From Comamonas sp. (lineage in GTDB: Bacteria; Pseudomonadota; Gammaproteobacteria; Burkholderiales; Burkholderiaceae_C), in assembly GCF_009360615.1 (NCBI RefSeq), contig NZ_SPEY01000023.1, positions 1 through 64,000 on the forward strand: a DNA stretch of 64,000 bases. The letters are read 5' to 3'. Positions 55,275 through 63,105 of the stretch are shown here, piece by piece (position 1 is the stretch's first letter; every line of letters starts with the position of its first letter). The translations under genes were made by a program, and so were the position numbers. The notes beneath the pieces were generated by a model. It did not search any database, had not been told where the DNA came from, and saw only the letters and a list, made by a program, of their open reading frames with translations.

Positions 55275-56402
55275 ATGACCATGCTTTTGTCGCAGGAGCA
55301 GGAGCTGCTCAGGGACAGCGCGGCAGCCTTTCTCGCGCAGGAAGCGCCTGTGGCCCAGCAGCGTCGCCTGCGGGATGCCAGGGTGGAACAGGGCTTTGAT
55401 ACGCCGCTGTGGCAGCAGATGGTGGAGATGGGGTGGCCCGTGGCGGTTCTGCCCGAGTCGCATCAAGGACTGGACGTAGGCTATCTGGGCATTGGGGCGG
55501 TGTTTGAGGCCATTGGCCGCAACCTGTCGGCCCAGCCGCTTCTGAGCCAGGCCGTGCTGGCACCGGAGCTGCTCATTCGCGCGGGCTCTGCCGCCCAGCA
55601 GGCGCAGTGGCTGCCTTTGCTGGCCAATGGGCAGGCCAGGCTGGCGCTGGCTCTGGAGGACTCATCCGGGCAGTATCCGGCCCATCGATCCGGCACTCTG
55701 GCAGAGCGGACCGCCTCGGGCTGGAGCCTGTGCGGTGAAAAGTCCTTTGTGCTGGATGGCGTGGGTGCCAAGGGCTTCATGGTCCTGGCGGTGTCCGAGG
55801 AAGGGGTCCCCGGCTTGTGGCTGGTGCCCGCCGACGCTCGGGGTGTCAGCGTCAGCCCGATGCGCATGATCGACAGCCGCAACATGGCGCATGTGCGGTT
55901 TGACAAGGTGGCGCTGAGCTCTGAAATGGCGCTGGTGGGCCGGCCGGCGAATCGTGCGCTGGAGGAAGTGCTGGACCGGGGCAGAGCCTGCCTGGCGGCG
56001 GAGTCTCTGGGCCTGCTGCGTGAGGTGTTCGAGCGGACGGTGAGCTATCTGAAGGAGCGCGTTCAGTTCGATGTGCCGATCGGCTCGTTCCAGGCATTGC
56101 AGCACCGCGCAGCCCGCCTGTATGTGGAGCTTGAACTGCTGCAGAGCAGTGTGCTGGCCGCCCTGGAAGCGATAGATTCCGGCAGCGAAGCCCAGGTTCC
56201 CGCGCTGGTCAGCCTGGCCAAGGCGAAGGCATCCGACCTGTGCGAGAGGCTGTGCAATGAGGCCATACAGCTGCATGGTGGCATCGGGGTGACGGATGAG
56301 CTGGATATTGGTCTGTTCTTCAAGCGGGCACGCGTTTTGCAGCGGCTGCTGGGTGATGGCATTTATCACCGCAACCGCTTTGCACAACTGAAAGGTTTCT
56401 GA
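55275..56402 (+). CDS. Acyl-CoA dehydrogenase, partner subunit (FadE27/ChsE5-like)
   Basis: 375 residues. N-terminal LLSQEQELLRDSAAAFLAQE and C-terminal LKERVQFDVPIGSFQALQHR and LHGGIGVTDELDIGLFFKRA are typical ACAD. The beta domain is divergent (SLCGEKSFVLDGVGAKGFMV), lacking the GSD and WTS motifs. ATG 55275 is preferred because GGAGA lies eight bases upstream; an in-frame ATG at 55251 has no ribosome site. It is separated from the 54003 gene by 75 bp and followed with 1 bp spacing by a CoA ligase. Confidence 0.85.
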   Translation: MTMLLSQEQELLRDSAAAFLAQEAPVAQQRRLRDARVEQGFDTPLWQQMVEMGWPVAVLPESHQGLDVGYLGIGAVFEAIGRNLSAQPLLSQAVLAPELLIRAGSAAQQAQWLPLLANGQARLALALEDSSGQYPAHRSGTLAERTASGWSLCGEKSFVLDGVGAKGFMVLAVSEEGVPGLWLVPADARGVSVSPMRMIDSRNMAHVRFDKVALSSEMALVGRPANRALEEVLDRGRACLAAESLGLLREVFERTVSYLKERVQFDVPIGSFQALQHRAARLYVELELLQSSVLAALEAIDSGSEAQVPALVSLAKAKASDLCERLCNEAIQLHGGIGVTDELDIGLFFKRARVLQRLLGDGIYHRNRFAQLKGF

Positions 56403-56403
56403 G

Positions 56404-58110
56404 ATGAGCGATGCCTTGGTTTCCATGGGTGAACAGATCAGGCGCATTCGCGCGCAGCTGACGGCGCCGGGCGCGGCCTTCGAAGTGCAGCAGATCACGC
56501 TGCCCGACGGACGCAGCGTGGCCGCTTATCGCAATGCATTTCAAACTCTTGCCCAGGTGATAGACGCAGGCCGGGTCCACGGTGCGGCCGAGTTCCTGGT
56601 CTATGGGGAGGATCGCTGGACTTTCGATCGCTTCTTTGCAGCCGCCGATGCGCTGTCCAGCCGCTTGCAGAAGCGGCACGGGATCAAGGCCGGAGACCGG
56701 GTGGCCATCGCCATGCGCAACCGTCCCGAGTGGGCGGTGGCCTTTGCGGCTGCAGCCCAGCTGGGCGCGGTGCCGGTTCCGCTGAACAGCTTTGGGCTGA
56801 GCAGCGAGCTGATGGCCAATCTGGAGGATACCCGCCCGGTGCTGCTGTTCTGCGACGCAGACCGGCATGCGCGCGTCGTCGAGGCCGTTGCACGAACGGC
56901 CATCAAGACGGTGGTGGTGGATGGCGAGGGGGGCGATCTGAGCTGGCAGGAGCTGACGGCCGGAGGCCATGATGGCTTCGTGTCGCCATCGCTGAGTGCC
57001 GACGCCCCTGCGCTGATTCTGTTCACATCGGGTGCCACCAGCCGTGCCAAGGGTGTGGAGTCGACACACCGCGCCGTGTGCCAGGGCATCTTCAACATCG
57101 ACTTCATCGGCGCCGTGGCGGCCATGACGTCGCCGGACGCCATCGCCGCGATCATGGCGCGACAGCTCCAGCCCACGACCCTGTCGGCGGTGCCGCTGTT
57201 CCACGTCAGCGGCCTGCATGCCCAGCTGCTGGTCAGTCTGCGCCATGGTCGCCGTCTGATTTTTGTGCACCGATGGGAACCGGCGAAGGCCGCCGAGCTG
57301 ATTCGCAAGGAGAAAGTCACGCAGTTCAACGGTGCGCCCAGCATGGTTCAGCAGCTGATTGGTCTGCCGGGCTTCGAGCAGGCTGAGAGCTCCGGCAATC
57401 TCTCCGGTGTCGGATTTGGCGGAGCAGGACTGCACCCGCGTCTCATCGATGAGGTGCTGGCCAAGTTCAAAGGGCGCATGTCGGGCATTGGTTTCGGCCT
57501 GACCGAGTCCAACGGCGTCTGCGCAGGCAGCTCGGGACGCATGTTCGAGGCGCACCCGCATAGCGCGGGGGTGCTGTCGCCCATCATCGAGGTACGCATT
57601 GCCGATCTGGATGGAGCCGTCTTGCCGGTGGGGCAGAGCGGCGAAATCTGGCTGCGTGGCGTGACCCTGATGGAGCGTTACTGCGGTGACGAGGAGGCCA
57701 CGGCCAAGGCCATGCAGGGCGGCTGGTTCCGTACCGGAGATATAGGCTTCCTGAACGAAGAGGGCTTCCTGACCATCGTCGACCGCATCAAGGATGTGAT
57801 CAACCGAAGCGGTGAAAAGATTGCTGCGGCCGAGGTCGAGGCCTGCCTGTTGCAGCATGAGTCGCTGGAGGAGGCGGCCGTGTTCTCCATGCCGCACGAG
57901 GTCACAGGCGAGCAGGTCGTGGCGGTGGTGGTCGGCAAGCCCTCCAGCGAGGTCACGCCGGAGCTTCTGCGCGATTTCGTGGCACAGCGGCTGGCAAGCT
58001 ACAAGGTACCGAGCCGGATCGTGGTGCGTGCCGAGCCTTTACCGCGCAATCCCGCCGGCAAGATGCTCAAGGCATCGATTCGCCAGGAGTGTTCACACCT
58101 GCTGATCTGA
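56404..58110 (+). CDS. Acyl-CoA synthetase with atypical P-loop
   Basis: 568 residues of the ANL superfamily. The phosphate-binding loop reads LFTSGATSRAKGVEST instead of TSGTTG-x-PKG: a threonine, a glycine and the proline are replaced while the lysine is kept. Other motifs look normal: GFGLTESNG (A5), RTGDIGFLNEEG (A7), DRIKDVINRSGEKI (A8) and the catalytic lysine in NPAGKMLK. It could activate a steroid or ring-cleavage acid. It is the last gene of the operon, followed by a good terminator. Confidence 0.87.
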   Translation: MSDALVSMGEQIRRIRAQLTAPGAAFEVQQITLPDGRSVAAYRNAFQTLAQVIDAGRVHGAAEFLVYGEDRWTFDRFFAAADALSSRLQKRHGIKAGDRVAIAMRNRPEWAVAFAAAAQLGAVPVPLNSFGLSSELMANLEDTRPVLLFCDADRHARVVEAVARTAIKTVVVDGEGGDLSWQELTAGGHDGFVSPSLSADAPALILFTSGATSRAKGVESTHRAVCQGIFNIDFIGAVAAMTSPDAIAAIMARQLQPTTLSAVPLFHVSGLHAQLLVSLRHGRRLIFVHRWEPAKAAELIRKEKVTQFNGAPSMVQQLIGLPGFEQAESSGNLSGVGFGGAGLHPRLIDEVLAKFKGRMSGIGFGLTESNGVCAGSSGRMFEAHPHSAGVLSPIIEVRIADLDGAVLPVGQSGEIWLRGVTLMERYCGDEEATAKAMQGGWFRTGDIGFLNEEGFLTIVDRIKDVINRSGEKIAAAEVEACLLQHESLEEAAVFSMPHEVTGEQVVAVVVGKPSSEVTPELLRDFVAQRLASYKVPSRIVVRAEPLPRNPAGKMLKASIRQECSHLLI

Positions 58111-58154
58111 CGCCCCGATGGGGCGGTCTGGATCGATTCCGATTTCCCGTACTG

Positions 58155-58189
58155 AGCCTGCTGCTGCTTCTCGCACCAGCAGGCTTTTT
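58155..58189 (+). terminator. Terminator of the large operon
   Basis: 9-bp stem AGCCTGCTG (58155-58163) / CAGCAGGCT (58177-58185), 13-base loop, followed by a run of five T ending at 58189. Confidence 0.88.
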
Positions 58190-58325
58190 CATGGGGCAGG
58201 ACGCTTGGAATGACCCATGTGGACTAGGTCTCTAGGGTCTGTCAGTAGTCAACTCAGACGATGGTTGAACAGAGCTGCTGACGCAGTATGCAACTGCCTG
58301 CAAACGGCAAAACCATTGGGATTGC

Positions 58326-58344
58326 ACGAGGCGATGTACCTCGT
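58326..58344. promoter_or_regulatory. Inverted repeat in promoter of DUF1329 gene
   Basis: ACGAGG (58326-58331) and CCTCGT (58339-58344) with a 7-bp spacer. It lies between a possible -35 (TTGCAC, 58322-58327) and a possible -10 (TTGTAG, 58345-58350), where a bound protein would block or modulate transcription. Its form ACG(A/T)GG...CC(A/T)CGT recalls the repeat at 17904-17923. Confidence 0.45.
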
Positions 58345-58389
58345 TTGTAGCACCCCCGGGAAATAAGTTCTAGAACCTAGGAGACAGAG

Positions 58390-59769
58390 ATGAAGTTTGT
58401 GACAGCCAGGACTCCGCTCGCAGTGGCAGTCGGCCTGATGGTTGCGTCGTCGGTATGGGCCAAGGTGCCGGCGAGCGAGGCAGAGCAGTTGGGCAAGGAA
58501 TTGACATGCGTGGGGGCTATCAAGGCCGGCAACAAGGAAGGCTCGATTCCCGAATTCACCGGCAAGTGGGCGGGCGCACCTACCGGCGTGGCCCATGTCC
58601 AAGCCAGCGGCAAGCATCCCGTGGATATCTATGCCGATGAGAAGCCTCTCTTCGTGATCACCGCAGAGAACATCGAAAAGTATGGCGACAAGCTCAGCCC
58701 CGGCCAGAAAGCGATGTTCCAGAAGTACCCCAAGACCATGCAGATTCCGGTCTACAAGGGGCATCGCGATTTCCGCTATACGGACGAAGTCTGCGCGGTC
58801 GCCAAGAAGAACGCACTGGAATCCGAGGTAAATCCCGACGGCAACAGCATCAAGGGCAGCCTGGGGGCCATCAACTTCCCGATTCCCAAGACCGGCCTGG
58901 AAGTGGTCTGGAACAACCTGCTGCCCACGCGTGCGTACAACGAGCACATTGTTCGCGACATGGCGAACGTGATGTCCGATGGATCCATTGCCTGGGGTCG
59001 CCAGGAGAACATCAATCTGAGCGTGGACAGCCTGCCCTCCAGTCTTGGCAAGCCTGTGGAAGGTGTGATGGCCTATAGCCGCACTCGCGTGCTGGCTCCG
59101 GAGCGCGAAAAAGGTGGTGTGACCCACACGGTCGAACCGGTGAACTTTGCCAAGGACAAGCGTCTGGCATGGTCTTACGACCCCGGCACACGTCGCGTGC
59201 GGCAGGTTCCCGAATACGGCTTTGACCAGCCCATGCCTGGCACTGGCGGCAAGCTGACGATTGACTCTGATCGCCTGGCCAATGGCTCCCCCGAGCGCTA
59301 CAACTGGAAGCTGGTTGGCAAGAAGGAAATGTACATCCCCGCCAACAACTTCAAGATTCACCAGCCTACGGTGAAGTACGCCGATCTGCTCAAGCCCGGG
59401 CATGCCAATCCTGATTTCATGCGCTACGAGCTGCGCCGTGTCTGGGTGGTGGAGGGCACGCTCAAGGAGGGCTTCCGCCATGTCTACGGCAAGCGTGTTC
59501 TGTTTGTCGATGAAGACACCGGTCAGGCCGTGGCGTCCGATATGTATGACACACGGGGCCAGTTGTGGCAGCACGCGTTCATCAACTATTACTACTCGCC
59601 CGACATCAAGGCCTGGCATGCAGGCACGTCCTTCTATCACGACCTGAACTCCGGCGGTTACATGGGCTACAACCTTTTTCAGGAGCGCCCCAAGGGTCCG
59701 ATCCTGAACAAGGGTGATCTCGTGCCCGCCATGTTCACACCCGAAGCCGCACGCAACGCGGGCAACTAA
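58390..59769 (+). CDS. DUF1329 outer-membrane-associated protein
   Basis: 459 residues with a signal peptide (about 1-24, ending SSVWA). The mature protein has the LolA/LolB-like periplasmic fold of DUF1329; typical stretches are NNLLPTRAYNEHIVRD, YDPGTRRVRQVPEYGFDQP and RYELRRVWVVEGTLKEGFRH. These proteins almost always sit beside a DUF1302 protein and an MMPL/RND exporter and are thought to move lipophilic compounds across the envelope. AGGAGACAGAG precedes ATG 58390. It is 23 bp upstream of the DUF1302 gene. Confidence 0.9.
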   Translation: MKFVTARTPLAVAVGLMVASSVWAKVPASEAEQLGKELTCVGAIKAGNKEGSIPEFTGKWAGAPTGVAHVQASGKHPVDIYADEKPLFVITAENIEKYGDKLSPGQKAMFQKYPKTMQIPVYKGHRDFRYTDEVCAVAKKNALESEVNPDGNSIKGSLGAINFPIPKTGLEVVWNNLLPTRAYNEHIVRDMANVMSDGSIAWGRQENINLSVDSLPSSLGKPVEGVMAYSRTRVLAPEREKGGVTHTVEPVNFAKDKRLAWSYDPGTRRVRQVPEYGFDQPMPGTGGKLTIDSDRLANGSPERYNWKLVGKKEMYIPANNFKIHQPTVKYADLLKPGHANPDFMRYELRRVWVVEGTLKEGFRHVYGKRVLFVDEDTGQAVASDMYDTRGQLWQHAFINYYYSPDIKAWHAGTSFYHDLNSGGYMGYNLFQERPKGPILNKGDLVPAMFTPEAARNAGN

Positions 59770-59792
59770 GTTTTATCAACGAGCGACTCACT

Positions 59793-61316
59793 ATGAAAAA
59801 CAACATGAAGAAACTCACTCCCATCGCAGTGGCGGCGCTGCTGTCTCTGGGCGCGGGAGCGGTTCAGGCGGGGGAGACTGTCGAGCTGGGCGATGGTCTC
59901 AAGTTCGACTGGCGTCTGAACGTGAGCTATGGCCTGGGTGTCCGTCTGGACAACCCGTCGCCGGTGCTGAACACGGACGGCAACAACAACTTCAAGAAGG
60001 GTGCGCTGACGGCCAACCGCCTGGGTGCCGTCTGGGAGAGCAAGCTGTCCAAAGGCGATAGCGGCTTCGTGCTGAATGCCAGCACCTTCTATGACGACGT
60101 CTATCACCAGCGCAATGACAACAAGGGCCCGATCAGCACGCCCGGTCCCGTGGACCAGTTCAACTCCGGTGCCAAGCGCTATGGCGGCGGCTATTCGCGC
60201 CTGCTGGATACCTACGCCTACACCAGCTTCAACATGGGGGAGACCCGCGCCACGGTACGTCTGGGCAAGCAGGTGGTGAACTGGGGCGAGTCCATGTATT
60301 TCGCCAATATCGCTGCAGCCCAGGGTCCCAGCGATGCGGCAAAAGCGGCCTCGCCCGGCGCCGAAGTCAAGGAAATCCTGCTGCCTGAAGACCAGATCTC
60401 GGCGTCGCTGGAAGTCAGCCCCAAGCTCTCGCTGCTGGGCCACTACCAGTTCGGCTTCCATGAGACGCTGCTGCCTGCTCCCGGCATGTACACCAGCACC
60501 AGCAATGCCTTGGGACCGGGTGCCTCCTGCCTGGGCGTCTACAACGGTGCAACCTGTCGCGGCCTGCGACGCGGCAATGACATCCGCCCCAGCAGTGCGG
60601 GCCAGTGGGGTATCGGCGGGCGCTACCGCGTGACCGACGAAACGGAAGTCGGCCTGTACTACCTGAACTACAACGACCGCACTCCCTCGCTGGTCGTGAA
60701 CATGAATGGCGCAATACCGACGGGCTACCAGGTGCGCTATTTCGACGACATCAAGATGCTGGGAACGACCGTCAGCACGACGTTCGGCAAGTTTTCCGCC
60801 TTTGGTGAAGCCAGCTACCGCAAAGGCACGCCCGTGCTCAACGGCAACGGTGTGGCGGTGCGCGGCGATGTGGTTCAGGGCAACGTCGGCGGTATCTTCA
60901 ATATCGGCCGTACCGGTATCGCGGACGACATGTCCCTGGCCGCCGAAATCTCCGGCTCCCGCGTGATCAGCGTGGCCGATGGCAGCTCCACCGACAACCT
61001 GAACTTCAAGACCCGCAACTCCCTGGTGGCCGGCGCGACCCTGACGCTGGGCTATCCCGGCATCTTCGAAGGGTGGGACCTGAGCATTCCCATCAGCTAT
61101 CAGTCGCAACTGCGGGGCCGCTCCCTGGTCGGCACCTTCGGCGGCGGCCAGAGCGACAGCCGGTTGAGCCTTGGCGCCACCTTTGTGCGCAAGAGCAATT
61201 TCTCGATCAACGTGGCCTATATCAACTACCTGGGCAATCCTTCTGCAGATGCCTTGCGTGCACGCCCTCTGGCCGACCGCGACCAGCTGTCTGTGACCGC
61301 CAAGTACTCGTTCTGA
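59793..61316 (+). CDS. DUF1302 outer-membrane beta-barrel protein
   Basis: 507 residues. A signal peptide (ending AVQAGE, about residue 29) is followed by a chain of alternating amphipathic strands and a C-terminal phenylalanine (AKYSF), as expected of an outer-membrane barrel. Recognisable family stretches are FKKGALTANRLGAVWESKLS and GKQVVNWGESMYFANI. It probably acts as the porin-like partner of the DUF1329 protein for hydrophobic substrates. Two cysteines (CLGVYNGATCRG) could form a disulfide in an extracellular loop. The gene is followed by a hairpin terminator. Confidence 0.9.
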   Translation: MKNNMKKLTPIAVAALLSLGAGAVQAGETVELGDGLKFDWRLNVSYGLGVRLDNPSPVLNTDGNNNFKKGALTANRLGAVWESKLSKGDSGFVLNASTFYDDVYHQRNDNKGPISTPGPVDQFNSGAKRYGGGYSRLLDTYAYTSFNMGETRATVRLGKQVVNWGESMYFANIAAAQGPSDAAKAASPGAEVKEILLPEDQISASLEVSPKLSLLGHYQFGFHETLLPAPGMYTSTSNALGPGASCLGVYNGATCRGLRRGNDIRPSSAGQWGIGGRYRVTDETEVGLYYLNYNDRTPSLVVNMNGAIPTGYQVRYFDDIKMLGTTVSTTFGKFSAFGEASYRKGTPVLNGNGVAVRGDVVQGNVGGIFNIGRTGIADDMSLAAEISGSRVISVADGSSTDNLNFKTRNSLVAGATLTLGYPGIFEGWDLSIPISYQSQLRGRSLVGTFGGGQSDSRLSLGATFVRKSNFSINVAYINYLGNPSADALRARPLADRDQLSVTAKYSF

Positions 61317-61342
61317 CGCATCCCGACGGGCCAGCACCACAG

Positions 61343-61364
61343 AAGCCCGGCTCTCCGGGCTTTT
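61343..61364 (+). terminator. Terminator after DUF1302 gene
   Basis: 8-bp stem AAGCCCGG (61343-61350) / CCGGGCTT (61355-61362) with CTCT loop and a short T-run. It lies only about 25 bp before the next start codon, so partial read-through (attenuation) is possible. Confidence 0.75.
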
Positions 61365-61387
61365 GTGTTTGATAAGGAGGCATACCA

Positions 61388-62491
61388 ATGCTAAGACCGA
61401 CCGGAAGATGGGCCGCTCCTTTGCGGGCCGTGGCTCTGGGCCTGGTGAGCACCGCGGCTGGGGCACAGCATCTGTTCGATGCGTTGCCGCCCTTGCCCAA
61501 GGTGGCTCCCTTGATGGCCCCCACCGAGCTGCGCGGAGATACGCAAGGCGACATCCGTTTCAAGTCCAGCAGCCCGTACGACCTGGATGTGCTGCTCGGC
61601 CAGCCCGCCAGGGCTGAGCCCACCATGGGCATGGGCAAGCTGTTCCTGCCCAAGGGTGCCAGCGACAGGAAGCAGGTGCCTGCCATGGTGGTGCTGCCAG
61701 GCGGTGCGGGGGCTATTCCCGGACGCGAGAACGACATGGCCCAGATGCTGGCCGACAATGGCATCGCTGCATTGCTGGTCGATAGCTTCAAGCCGCGCGG
61801 CATCAGCGAAGACATGTCCTATGCGTTCAAGATCATGGGAACCTCCGAGTTCGATGCCGTGGCTGATGCCTATGCCGCACTCAAGGCCTTGAACAAGCAC
61901 CCGGCCATCGATGGCTGGCGCATCGGGGTGATGGGTTTTTCGAAAGGCGGTGTCGCGGCACGCCTGAGCCTGGATGCACGCATTCGTGACAAGCTGGCGC
62001 CTTTCATCCAGCCCTTTGCCCTGCATGTGGACTTCTACGGGCCCTGCTACGCGCTGCTGCAGTCGCGCAAGACCACCGGTTCGCCCCTTCTCAGCTTCCG
62101 CGCGGGGGAGGATGCATCCAACGACCTGGTCGCGTGTGCGCAGCAGGAAAAGATCCTGCGTGAGGCGGGCTCTGAAGTCAGCACCGTGGTCTATGCCAGG
62201 GCCGGCCATGACTGGGAAAGCGAGAGGCCGCGCGAGATGACGGATCGCCCCTATCTGGCCGGCTGCACGATCGAGTTCAACGACAGGGACTTTCCCGTCC
62301 TCAATGGCCAGCCTCTGATTCCCGCCGGCGCCCAGACCGATCGGCAGACGCGTTACAGGATACGGGTGCAAAGCGGCAAAGCACTGGGAGACTGCGTCAA
62401 GGTAGGCTATATCGCCGGACGCGACGAGACCGCACGCAGCCTGGCTGCCAAGCAGCTGCTGCAGTTTCTCAAGGTGAAGTTTGAACAGTAG
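61388..62491 (+). CDS. Exported alpha/beta hydrolase (dienelactone hydrolase-like)
   Basis: 367 residues. A signal peptide (ending TAAGAQ, about residue 26) points to the periplasm. The nucleophile elbow is GFSKGG with Ser185; the acid is likely the Asp in RAGEDASND and the base the His in RAGHDWE. VLPGGAGAIPGREN forms the oxyanion region. It could cleave an ester or lactone form of an incoming steroid before transport, but no substrate can be read from sequence. AAGGAGG stands before ATG 61388. It ends the transport operon; a terminator follows. Confidence 0.82.
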   Translation: MLRPTGRWAAPLRAVALGLVSTAAGAQHLFDALPPLPKVAPLMAPTELRGDTQGDIRFKSSSPYDLDVLLGQPARAEPTMGMGKLFLPKGASDRKQVPAMVVLPGGAGAIPGRENDMAQMLADNGIAALLVDSFKPRGISEDMSYAFKIMGTSEFDAVADAYAALKALNKHPAIDGWRIGVMGFSKGGVAARLSLDARIRDKLAPFIQPFALHVDFYGPCYALLQSRKTTGSPLLSFRAGEDASNDLVACAQQEKILREAGSEVSTVVYARAGHDWESERPREMTDRPYLAGCTIEFNDRDFPVLNGQPLIPAGAQTDRQTRYRIRVQSGKALGDCVKVGYIAGRDETARSLAAKQLLQFLKVKFEQ

Positions 62492-62513
62492 GCAAGGCTC
62501 TCGGGGCGCAGCC

Positions 62514-62537
62514 AGGCCAGCGATCGCTGGCCTTTTT
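62514..62537 (+). terminator. Terminator after alpha/beta hydrolase gene
   Basis: 8-bp stem AGGCCAGC (62514-62521) / GCTGGCCT (62526-62533) with GATC loop, followed by T-run to 62537. It may also stop transcripts from the convergent SnoaL-like gene. Confidence 0.88.
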
Positions 62538-62646
62538 CATGTCCTGCGTCTGATTGGACAGCATAGGCATGAACCGATCCATGGAGTCGCTGATCAATGG
62601 AAAAGCCGCGCGTCCGGGGCTGCGCGGCCTGGTGAAGTCCTGCGGC

Positions 62647-63105
62647 TCAGGTGGCGGGTTGCAGCACGCTGCGATCCCCGAGCTCCAGCAGCATCGTCAT
62701 GCTGCGCTTGTGAATGCGCCAGCCTGCCGGCATCCGCACCCATTCGTCTTCGTAAAAGCCGATGGCGTCGTAGCGCAGATGGCTGCGTGCCCCCAGTCCT
62801 TGGTGCACGGCACGCACCTGAATCCTGCTGCGCGGTCGATCCGGGTCGTGGGCATCGACCTCCAGATTGCCCAGCAGATGCTGCGTGGGGCCGCAGCCGT
62901 CAAGGTGTGAGCTGATCATGCGGCGCACCTTGGCGATCCCCTCGCAGCGGTAACTGCCACCATAGACCGTGGTGCAGTCGGGCGCGAACACCTGCTGCAG
63001 CATGTCCCAGTCGCGGGTGTCGCAGGCCGTGGCATAGCGGATCAGGGGCTGGGTCAGGGCATGCTCCAGGAGAAGCTGCTCCAGCGTGCTTGCTGCGGTC
63101 TGCAT
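62647..63105 (-). CDS. SnoaL-like (NTF2-fold) protein coupled to MMPL gene
   Basis: 152 residues of the SnoaL_4/scytalone-dehydratase-like group: N-terminal helix IRYATACDTRDWDMLQQVFA, then DCTTVYGGSYRCEG, and the strand LRYDAIGFYEDEWVRMPAGW. Dehydratases acting on bile acids (BaiE, and Hsh2-type 7-alpha-dehydratases) belong to the same superfamily; a dehydratase or isomerase role is possible. Its ATG overlaps the stop of the MMPL gene (TGATG), so the two are translationally coupled, linking it to steroid transport. Confidence 0.78.
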   Translation of the reverse strand: MQTAASTLEQLLLEHALTQPLIRYATACDTRDWDMLQQVFAPDCTTVYGGSYRCEGIAKVRRMISSHLDGCGPTQHLLGNLEVDAHDPDRPRSRIQVRAVHQGLGARSHLRYDAIGFYEDEWVRMPAGWRIHKRSMTMLLELGDRSVLQPAT

